A stretch of 64,000 bases of DNA from Luscinia megarhynchos. Taxonomy: Eukaryota; Chordata; Aves; Passeriformes; Turdidae. The position numbers were made by a program, and so were the translations under genes. Shown here one piece after another: positions 55,830-64,000 of this stretch; the stretch's first letter is position 1, and each line of letters begins with the position of its first letter. Location: positions 392,765 through 456,764 of the forward strand of contig CM067589.1 of the NCBI GenBank assembly GCA_034336665.1, read 5' to 3'. Under the pieces are notes generated by a model. That model worked only from the letters and a program-made list of their open reading frames with translations, ran no database searches and had not been told where the DNA came from.

Positions 55830-56100
55830 AGCTCTGTGCTCAACTTTGGGGGGTTCTGTGCCCATCTGAGGGTGTTCTATGGCTATTTGAGGGGGTCATG
55901 TGCCCATCTTTGGGGATTCTGTGCCCATTTGAGGGGTTCTGTGCCCATCTGGTGGATCCTGTGTCGATTTTTAGGGGGTTCTGTGCCCATTTTTAGGGGG
56001 TCCTGTGCCCATCTGGGGGGTCCCTGTGCCCATCTTTGGGGGTCCTGTGCCCATCTTTGGGGGTCCTGTGCCCATCTAGGGGTCCTGTGCCCATCTCTGG
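55830..56100 (+). repeat. About 22-29-bp minisatellite TCTGTGCCCATCTTTGGGGG
   Basis: About 11 units with ATTTTTAGGGGGTCCTGTGCCC variants. Confidence 0.93.
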
Positions 56101-56330
56101 TTTTAGGGAAGGGGGGGCTGGGGGGGCTCTGTCCCTGTTCTGGTGACATTTCTGGGGGTTGGGGACAGCACATTGTGAGAGCATCAGGGCAGAACGGTCC
56201 CTCCCGGGCTAAAAATCCATTAACTCCCATCCTGTCTCCTTCGGGTTTTTATTTTTTTTTCCTCTTGTTGTTTTGTTGTTTTGTTTTTGTTTTTTTTTCC
56301 ATGGTTTGACTGATTGCATGAATTATCCAC
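56101..56330. other. Single-copy spacer
   Basis: T-rich tract at 56245-56300. Otherwise no feature. Confidence 0.4.
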
Positions 56331-57720
56331 AGCGGGTGAGCTTCGGTTCTGGGGGGCAGCTGCAGGGCAGGGGGGGCTGGGACCACCTGGGACAGGGCAG
56401 GTGTCACCCCTGGGGTGACATTGGGGGGATTTGGGGTGGGGAGTGGCAGGGATGGAGGCAGGGATGGAGGCAGGGATGGATGCAGGGATGGATGCAGGAA
56501 TTCAGGAATGAATGCAGGAATGGATACAGGAATGGATGCAGGGATGGATACAGGAATGGATGCAGGGATGGATACAGGAATGGATTTAGGACAGGCTGAG
56601 ATCCCAGAGAATGGGAACAGGGCAGGGACGCGGGGCTGGACTCATTTGGGACAGGACAGGTGTCCCTGTCACCCCTGGGGTGACATTGGGGGGATTTTGG
56701 GCATTGGGGGAATTTGGGGTGGGGGAGTGGAAGGGATGGATGCAGGGATGAATTCAGGGATGGAGGCAGAGACGGATTTAGGGCAGGGGGAGATCCCAGA
56801 GAATGGGAACAGGGCAGGGACAGGGGGCTGGGCTCATTTGGGACAGGACAGGTGTCCCTGTCACCCCTGGGGTGACACTGGGGGGGATTTGGGGTGGGGA
56901 GTGGCAGGGATGGATGCAGGAATTCATGGATGGATGCAGGAATTCAGGAATGGATGCAGGGATGGAGGCAGGGATGGATTTAGGACAGGCTGTGATCCCA
57001 AAGAACAGGGACAGGCAGGGACAGGGGGGGTTTTGGGACAGGGCAGGGACACCCCCAGGGGGTGGGGATTGGGGGGATTTGGGGTGAGGGAGGGAATGGA
57101 TGCAGGGATGGATGCAGGAATGGATTTAGGGCAGGGGAGATCCCAGAGAATGGGAACAGGGCAGGGACAGGGGGGCTGGGCTCATTTGGGACAGGACAGG
57201 TGTGACTGGGGTGACATTGGGGGGATTTTGGGCATTGGGGGGAATTTGGGGTGGGGAGTGGAAGGGATGGAGGCAGGGATGGATGCAGGGATGGATGCAG
57301 GGATGGATGGATGGATGGATTTAGGACAGGATGAGATCCCAGAGAATGGGAACAGGGCAGGGACGCGGGGCTGGGCTCATTTGGGACTGGGCAGGTGTCC
57401 CTGTCACCCTGGGGGTGACACTGGGGGGATTTGGGGTGGGGAGTGGAAGGGATACAGGGATGGAGGGAGGGATGGATGCAGGAATTCAGGAATGGATGCA
57501 GGAATGAATGCAGGGATAGTTGCAGGGATGGATGCAGGAATTCAGGGATGGATGCAGGAATTCAGGGATGGATGCAGGGATGGATGCAGGGATGGATTTA
57601 GGACAGGCTGAGATCCCAAAGAACAGGGACAGGCAGGGACAGGGGGGGTTTTGGGACAGGACAGGGACACCCCCAGGGTGTGGGGACTGGGGGGATTTGG
57701 GGTGGGACCTGGGTCGGCAT
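56331..57720 (+). repeat. Nested repeat: about 200-240-bp units containing GGATGGATGCAG
   Basis: Six large units each contain GGGAACAGGGCAGGGAC, GGGCTCATTTGGGACAGGAC, TGTCACCCCTGGGGTGACAT and GGGGGGATTTGGGGTGGGGA, followed by a variable number of GGATGGATGCAG 12-bp units. Confidence 0.95.
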
Positions 57721-57770
57721 CACCCCAAACCCCAGCAGGACACCCAGAAACCACAGCCTCGGGGGCGGGG
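57721..57770. other. Short spacer
   Basis: No feature. Confidence 0.4.
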
Positions 57771-58390
57771 AGCCCCAAAATCCACCTTGTGCACCCCAAA
57801 CCCCACCTTGTGCACCCCAAAATCCACCTTGTGCACCCCAAACCCCACCTTGTGCACCCCAAACCCCACCTTTTGTGCACCCCAAAAATCCACATTTGTG
57901 CACCCCAAAATCCACCATCTGCACCCAAAATTCACATCTTGTGCACCCCAAAACCCATTTTGTGTGCCTCAAAATCCACCTTGTGCACTCCAAAATTCAC
58001 ATCTTGTGCACCCCAAAATCCACCATCTGCACCCAAAATCCACCTTGTGCACCCCAAAATCCACCTTATGCAACCCAAAATTTACCTTCTGCACCCCAAA
58101 ATTCATCTTCTTCACCCCAAAATCCACATTTTGTGCCCCCCAAAATCCACCTTCTTAACCCCAAAATCCACCTTCTGCACCCCAAAATCCACCCTGTGCA
58201 ACCCCAAACCCCACCTTGTGCACCCCAAAATTCACCTTCTACACCCCAAAATCCACCTAGTGCACCCCAAAATTCACGTTATGCACCCCAAAATTCAGCT
58301 TCTGCACCCCAAAATCCACCTTTTGTGCCCCAAAATCCACCTTCTGCACCCCAAAATCCGCATTTTGTGCCCCCAAACCCGCCTTGTGCG
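57771..58390 (+). repeat. 20-22-bp minisatellite CCCCAAAATCCACCTTGTGCA
   Basis: About 29 units with CACATCTTGTG, CATCTGCA and ACCTTCTGC variants. C/A-rich on the + strand. Confidence 0.96.
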
Positions 58391-59083
58391 CCCCAAAATC
58401 CCCTCCACGAGGGGCCAGAGCTGCGCCCCCCAGCCCCCGGGATGGGAACTGGGAAATTTTGGGTCCATCCTCGCTGGGTCTGAGGCTCTGCCAGGGCTCT
58501 TTGTGCTCCAACAACAACAACCAGGCCCAGCAGTCAATTTTCCAGCAATTAACAACGGCGAGAACATTTCAAGTTCCTCCCAAACCCCGCCTCGCAGGAT
58601 TAATTAAATCTTCCAATTAATGTCTCATTTAAGTGGTGATGATGGCTGTTATCATTTCATATTGATTTCATTCTTTTTTTTTTTTCCTTTTTTTCCTCAT
58701 CTCAAAATAGAGCTGCTGTCCCTTTCCAGCGCCGCCTTTTCCACGCTCGGGAGCTCTTTGTTCCCTCTGCTGGATTTGCCAACCTTCAACAAGTGTCTGA
58801 AAAATCCAGCCTTGGATTTTTGGGGGTTATCAACAGGCAGCAGAGATGGTGATAGCCATGAGTTTGGGGGTATTTGTGCCCAAAATTCACATTTTCCATG
58901 CCCTCTGGCAGCGAGAGGAATTTTTTAAATTTTTTAGGTTTTCCAGAAGCGTGTTTCTGCTGGAAAATTAAATTCTGCCTGCTCCAGAGCCGAAGGCATC
59001 AGAGCCATAAAACTTCTCGCTGCTTTGATTCCAAAATGAGCCAGGTGTTTAGGATTTAGGGTGGGGAATAATGAATGTGTGAC
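58391..59083. other. Single-copy intronic sequence, AT-rich from 58590
   Basis: 58600-59060 is AT-rich and non-repetitive (for example TCATTTAAGTGGTGATGATG near 58626), possibly a conserved noncoding element. No exon recognised. Confidence 0.4.
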
Positions 59084-60116
59084 TGTCCTGGTTTGGAGGA
59101 CAGGTGTCTGCCAATAAAGGCAGGAGCTCCTCTTTGAAATGCAGAATGTAAACCCCCTCCCTCCAAATTATAATTTTGAAATTAAGGAGCTCTCAAACAA
59201 AGATATGGGAATTAGGAATAACAGTTAAAATTAAAATAGAAATGCAGTATTACAGAGAACAATCCCAAAACACTGCCAGAGTCAGAATCCAAGCTGACAC
59301 CCGTCAGTCAGTCAGGGTGTTGGCAGCAGTCCCATTCCATGGTGGCTGCATCCTCCTGCAGTGGCAGATGTGGTTCAGCTGGAGCAGTGCTCCTGTAGAA
59401 GGTGCAGTTTTCCTCTGAAGCTCCAGGGATGATGTGGAAAGGTCTGGTTTTCCTCTGGAATCCAGTGGAAAGATGAAACTTGCCGTCCAAAATCTCAGTT
59501 TTTATCTGGGTAGGAAATGTTTGGCTCCTCCCCCTGGGTGGAGAATCTCCCAGTGGGATGATGTAATTTTATCAGTCATGCACTGGGACTCAATGGCCAT
59601 GAACAGGAGATATCTCCTGGAGGGAGGATGGGCTGTGGGAAAGATAAGGATGATTGCCCCAGCTGGTTTAACACCTGGCCCATTAACAGGAGATATCCCC
59701 ACAGATATAAGAATCACTGTCTCACCTGGTTTAACACCTGACCCATTAACAGGAGATATCTCCTGGAGGAAGGGTGGATCATGGGAAAGATAAAGATGAT
59801 TGCCCAGCTGGTTTAAAGATGGCCCATTAACAGGAGATATCCCACAGAGATAAGGATCTCTGTCTCACCTGGTTTAACACCTGGCCCATTAACAGGAGAT
59901 ATCCCCACAGAGATAAGGGTCACTGCCTCACCTGGTTTAACACCTGGCCCATTAACAGGAGATATCTCCTGGAGGGAGGGTGGATCACGGGAAAGACAAA
60001 GATGATTGCCCCAGCTGGTTTAAAGACACCCATTAACAGATAATATGTGCCAGGAAATCAGGGTCTCTGCCCCACCCGGTTTAACAGCTGGTGACAGAAT
60101 CCACATTTCTGGCCAC
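59084..60116 (+). mobile_element. Songbird-type ERVK LTR with internal alternating repeats
   Basis: Starts TGTCCTGGTTTGGAGGACAG at 59084 and ends near CCACA at 60116, followed by a degenerate primer-binding site. I recognise the sequence style (ATGTAAACCCCCTCCCTCC, TTATAATTTTGAAATTAAGG, CTGGGTGGAGAATCTCCCAG) as a common LTR of songbird ERVK elements; the family name is not certain. From 59604 to 60030 it contains seven tandem modules, each beginning AGGAGATATC and ending CCCATTAAC, of two kinds: about 82 bp (GGAAAGATAAGGATGATTGC) and about 63 bp (CCCCACAGAGATAAGG). No viral gene follows, so this is an LTR plus a short leader, not a provirus. Confidence 0.75.
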
Positions 60117-60133
60117 ATCAGCCCAACGTGGGG
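60117..60133 (+). promoter_or_regulatory. Degenerate lysine-tRNA primer-binding site
   Basis: TCAGCCCAACGTGGGG keeps the 13-base GCCCAACGTGGGG of the tRNA-Lys1,2 primer-binding site, with the first bases altered. Confidence 0.6.
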
Positions 60134-60345
60134 AGCTCCGGGAATTGCCAAGGTTATTCCAGAGCTCTGCCCCATTGGCTCCTGGTTCTGTTTTCGGGGT
60201 TTGCCCCTGTGGGAGCTCCGGGTGCTGGGAAGGTTCATGCTGGACAGGGGTGGGGTTGGGAACGGGGGCTGTGCTGGGAGAGGGGGGTGGGGGAGTCTGG
60301 AGCTGGCATGGGGGATGGGGGGGACATGTCAGATCCTGAGCTCGG
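60134..60345 (+). other. Probable retroviral leader remnant, then G-rich spacer
   Basis: GAGCTCCGGGAATTGCCAAGG directly follows the primer-binding site, then TCTGTTTTCGGGGTTTGCCC. By position it could be ERV leader. No gag frame is visible before the next array. Confidence 0.4.
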
Positions 60346-61505
60346 CTGGCAGTGTGGGATGGAGAGTGCTTGGATATGGGATGGAGGATCCTGGGACGGG
60401 GATGGAGCATCCTGGAATGTGATGGAGCCCCCCTGGACATGGGTCGGAGAATCCCTGGATGTGGCTGAACCCAGGGTGAGGATGGAGCATCCTTGGATAT
60501 GGGATGGAGGACCCCTGGATATGGGATGGAGATTTTTCTGGGATGGGAATGGACTGTCCTTGGATGAGGATGGAACATGTTTGGGTGAGGCTGAATCTGG
60601 GATGAGGGATGGAGGATCCCTGTATGAGGATGGAGCGTCCTTGGATATGGGATGGAGCACCCCTGGATGAGGATGGAGCACCCTTGGATATGAAATGGAG
60701 CATTTCTGGGATGGGGATGGAGCATTCCTGGATGTGGCTGAACCCGGGATGAGGGATGGAGGATCTCTGGATGAGGATGGAGCGTCCTTGGGTATGGGAT
60801 GGAGCATTTCTGGGATGGGGATGGAGCATCCTCAGATGTGATGGAGCCCCCTGGATGAGGATGGGATGTGGGTAGAAACCCCCTGGATATGGGATAGAGC
60901 ATCCCTGGATGAGGCTGAACCTGGGATGGAGCATCCCTGGATATGAAATTGAGCATTTCTGGGATGGGGATGGAGCATTCCTGGATGTGGTTGAACCTGG
61001 GATGGGGATGGAGCATACCTGGATATGGAATGGAACGTTCCTGGGTACAGGATGGAGCATTCCTGGATATGGGATGGAGCATTTCTGGGATATGGCTGAA
61101 CTTGGGATGAGTGATGGAGCATCCCTGGATATCGGATAGAGAATTCTAGGATGGGGAAGAAGCATCCCTGGATATAGGATAGAGCATTTCTGGGATGAGG
61201 ATGGAGCTTTCCTGGATACGGGATGGAGCATTTCTGGGATGGGGATGGAGCATCCTTGGATGTGGGATGGAGCATTTCTGGGATGGGGATGGAGATTTCC
61301 TGGATATGGGATGGAGCATTTCTGGGATGAGGATGGAGCATGCCTGGATGTGGGATGGAGCATTTCTGGGATGGGGATGGAGCATGCCTGGATGTGGCTG
61401 AACCCGGGATGAGGGATGGAGGATCTCTGGATATGGGATAGAGCACCCCATGGATGTGATGAAGCCCCCCTGGATGAGGATGGAGCCGCCCTGGATATGG
61501 GATAG
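60346..61505 (+). repeat. 1.15-kb minisatellite GGATGGAGCATCCCTGGATATG
   Basis: About 45 units of 22-24 bp; variants GCATTTCTGGGATGGGGAT, GGATGAGGATGGAGC and GTGGCTGAACCCGGGATGAG mark longer blocks. Confidence 0.96.
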
Positions 61506-62100
61506 AACCCTGTCCCCTTCCCTGTCCCCTTCCCTGTCCCCCTCCCTGTCCCCCATCCCTGTCCCCCATCCCTGTCCCCCATCCCTGTCCCCATCCCTGT
61601 CCCCATCCCTATCCCCCTGTCCCTCTGACCTGTCCTGCCCCATCCCTGTCCCCCATTCTTGTCCCCCATCCTGACTTGTCCCCCCATCCCTGTCCCCCAT
61701 TCTTGTCCTTTCCCCCTCCCTGTCCCACATCCCTGTCCCCCACCCTGTCCCCATCCCTGTCCCCCTGACCTGTCCTCTCCCTGTCCCCCCATCTCTGCTC
61801 CAATCGTGTCCCCATCCCTGTCCCCCATCCCTGTCCCCCATCCCTGTCCCCCACCCTTGTCCCCTGACCCTGTCCTGCCCCCTCCTGTCCCCCTCCCTGT
61901 CCCCCTCCCTGTCCCCCATCGCTTGTCCCCCTCCCTGTCCCCCATCCCTGTCCCCCATCCCTGTCCCCCATCCCTGTCCCCATCCCTGTCCCCCCATCCC
62001 TGTCCCCCATCCCTGTCCCCATCCCTGTCCCCCATCCCTGTCCCCCACCCTTGTCCCCCCTCCCTGTCCCCATCCCTGTCCCCCATGGTGTCCCCTGACC
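61506..62100 (+). repeat. CCCTGTCCCCCATCCCTGTC array
   Basis: About 590 bp of 9-14-bp CTGTCCCC(CAT)CC units, pyrimidine-rich up to the acceptor of the next SRCIN1 exon. It could serve as, or compete with, that exon's polypyrimidine tract. Confidence 0.96.
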
Positions 62101-62119
62101 TGTCCCTCTCCCGTGGCAG

Positions 62120-62314
62120 ACCACTTGGCTCCCGGCACTCCCAGGGGCTCCCAGCCTGGCCTGGCTGACCAAGCCAAGCTCTCCTTCGCCTCGGCCGAGT
62201 CCCTGGAGACCATGTCGGAGGTGAGACTGCCGCTGGGCTTCAGCAGGATGAACCGGTTCCTGCCAGAGCCTGCAGCTGGCCATCCATCCAGCCAGACCAA
62301 GCTGCGCTCCCCAG
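62120..62314 (+). CDS. SRCIN1: SRCIN1 exon with apparent small indels
   Basis: Acceptor CTCTCCCGTGGCAG at 62119; donor CCCAG/GTACCC at 62315. One frame reads SQPGLADQAKLSFASAESLE, TMSE, LPLGFSRMNRF and SQTKLRSPG, clear SRCIN1 hallmarks (also like KIAA1217 SADSLEAMSE). In that frame the exon needs an incoming phase of 1, while the microexon at 45099 ends in phase 0; direct joining hits TGA at 62222-62224. The expected RHTQG-like motif is present as RHSQG, but in another frame at 62133-62147. Between MNRF and SQTKL the usual RQSLPLSRSA is replaced by LPEPAAGHPS, while CQSLQLA appears in a third frame. So at least three or four single-base indels, or a missed microexon, are implied. GAG/GTGAGA at 62221 also looks like a donor. 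Confidence 0.85.
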
Positions 62315-62385
62315 GTACCCCCGGCCCTCAAAATACCCCAAAAGAGCGGGGGGAGCGGCCCAGGGGAGGAGTGGTCTTCAGGAGG
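62315..62385 (+). other. Intron start after the 62120 exon
   Basis: Short single-copy sequence. The next conserved SRCIN1 exon is not in the window. Confidence 0.5.
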
Positions 62386-64000
62386 GAAAGCTTGGGTGCT
62401 CAGAAGTTCCCCAACTCTTTTTTTAGGTGCCCCAAAACATTCCAACTTCACCACGGTGAGGTTGGGTGGCCCAAGACCCCTCAACTCATTTTTTTGGGGA
62501 GGCCCCAAAACCTTCCACCATCACCAGGGTGAGGTTGGGTGGCCACAGATCCTCCAACTCCTCTTTTTGGGTGTCCCCAACTCATCCACCTGCACCAGGG
62601 CACGGTTGGCTGGCCAGACATCCCCCAGCCTATTTTTTTTGGGGTGCCCCAGCGCCTTCCACCATCCCCAGGGTGACGTTTGGTGTCCTGACATCCCCCA
62701 ACTCATTTTTGGAGTACCCAAAACCTTACACCATCTCCATGACAAAGTTGGGTGTCCAGAGCTCCCCCACCCCTTTTTTTGGGTGCTCTAGGAACACCTC
62801 CCCTCACCATGACAAGGTTGGGTGTCCAGACATCCCCAACTCTTTTTTTTTTGGGTACCCAAAAACCTTCCACCATCACCAGAACAAAGCTGGATGTCCA
62901 AAACATCCCTCAAATCTTCTTTTTGGGGTACCCCAGAGCCTTCCACCATCACCATGACAAGGTTGGGTGTCCAGACATCCCCAACTCTTTTTCTTTGGAT
63001 ACCCAAAAACCTTCCACCATCACCAAGGTAAAATTTGGTGTCCAGATATTCCCCAGCTCTTTTTGGAGTACCCCATGATACCCCAGAGTCTCCCACCATC
63101 ACCAGGACAAAGCTGGGTGTCCAAAGATCCCTCAAATCTTCTTTTTGGGAGTATCCCAGAATCTTCCACCATCCCCAGGGTGAAGCTGGGTGTCTAGAAT
63201 TTCTCCCACCCTCTTTTTTTGGGTGCTCTAGGAACACCTCCCCTCACCATGACAAGGTTGGGTGTCCAGACATCCCCAACTCTTTTTTTTTGGGTACCCA
63301 AAAACCTTCCACCATCCCCAGGACAAAGCTGGGTGTCCAGAGCTCCCTCAAATCTTCTTTTTGGGAGTATCCCAGAATCTTCCACCATCCCCAGGGTGAA
63401 GCTGGGTGTCTAGAAGTTCTCCCACCCCCTTTTTTTGGGTCCTCTAGGAACACCTCCCCTCACCAGCACAAGGGTGGGTGTCCAGACATCCCCAACTCTT
63501 TTTTTTGGGTACCCAAAAACCTTCCACCATCACCAGAGCAAAGCTGGGTGTCCAGAGCTCCCTCAAATCTTTTTGGGAGTATCCCAGAACCTTCCACCAT
63601 CCCCAGGGTGAAGCTGCGTGTCTAGAAGTTCTCCCACCCCCTTTTTTTGGGTGCTCTAGGAACACCTCCCCTCACCATGACAAGGTTGGGTGTCCAGAGC
63701 TCCTCTATCCCCTTTTTTTGGGCTACCCAAAAACCTTCCACCATCACCAGGGTGAAGTTGGGTGCCCAGATCTCCCCACCCCCTTTTTTGGGTGCTCTAG
63801 GAACACCTCCCCTCACCATGACAAGGTTGGGTGTCCAGATCTCCCCCACCCCTTTTTTGGGTGCTCTGGAACACCTCCCCCTCACCAGCACAAGGTTGGG
63901 TGTCCAGAGCTCCCCCACCCCTTTTTTGGGGTACCCTCCAGAGGCCTTCCACCATCACCATGACAAGGTTGGGTGTCCAGATCTCCCCCCACCCCATTTT
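62386..64000 (+). repeat. 1.6-kb minisatellite CCTTCCACCATCACCAGGG, open at right edge
   Basis: Units of about 70 bp: GTTGGGTGTCCAGACATCCC, then CAACTCTTTTTTTTGGGTA and CCCAAAAACCTTCCACCATC. A longer block is marked by TCTAGGAACACCTCCCCTCA at 62787, 63227, 63443, 63655 and 63795. The array continues past the window. Confidence 0.96.

Noticed and set aside
59084..60345. Complete endogenous provirus
   Set aside because: Only one LTR, a degenerate primer-binding site and a short leader are present; a minisatellite follows with no gag, pol or env frame.
62221..62226. GTGAGA as the true donor of the last exon
   Set aside because: Conserved SRCIN1 sequence (LPLGFSRMNRF and SQTKLRSPG) continues beyond it to a good donor at 62315, so at most it is an alternative site.

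Overview
This window is nuclear DNA from a bird, most probably a songbird. Three fragments end like the avian LINE CR1. Three LTR-like segments are present; one resembles songbird ERVK LTRs and two are followed by lysine-tRNA primer-binding-site matches. No mammalian SINE is visible. GC content is high and minisatellite density is extreme, as on avian microchromosomes. Species and chromosome are inference; chicken SRCIN1, as I recall, lies on microchromosome 27.

The only gene I can support is SRCIN1 (p140Cap/SNIP, a Src-Csk signalling adaptor of synapses and the actin cytoskeleton), on the + strand and represented by its 5' part. A CpG-island first exon (12611-12710) ends in phase 1 and joins in frame to the strongly recognisable exon at 27384-27667. 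A 24-nt microexon follows at 45076-45099, then the exon at 62120-62314. The gene continues beyond the right edge. A second phase-1 first-exon candidate lies at 20218-20422. An intronic CpG island at 37190-37480 carries CTCF-like and RFX X-box-like motifs and a donor, so it may be an internal promoter.

Layout: 1-12.2 kb is upstream DNA with about nine tandem arrays, a CR1 fragment and a G-depleted LTR with a primer-binding site. 12.2-27.4 kb is the promoter and first intron, with large inverted minisatellites at 21.1-23.8 kb. 27.4-45.1 kb is an intron with a minus-strand LTR candidate and arrays of 2.6, 1.3 and 3.3 kb. 45.1-62.1 kb is an intron with more arrays and a second LTR plus primer-binding site. 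62.3-64 kb is again tandem array. Most long open frames are by-products of repeat units whose length is a multiple of three, not genes.

Most notable: (1) just before the 27384 exon, a tandem repeat has copied the whole 3' splice-site module plus the first 16 exon bases, giving five successive acceptors; (2) the 62120 exon reads as SRCIN1 only if the frame changes several times, so it holds small indels (assembly error or real) or an unseen microexon is missing; (3) the LTR at about 10.4-10.8 kb has almost no G on the + strand, which suggests APOBEC-type editing; (4) two polarities of one minisatellite face each other at 22.08 kb. I see no prokaryotic genes, no CRISPR array and no tRNA or rRNA genes.
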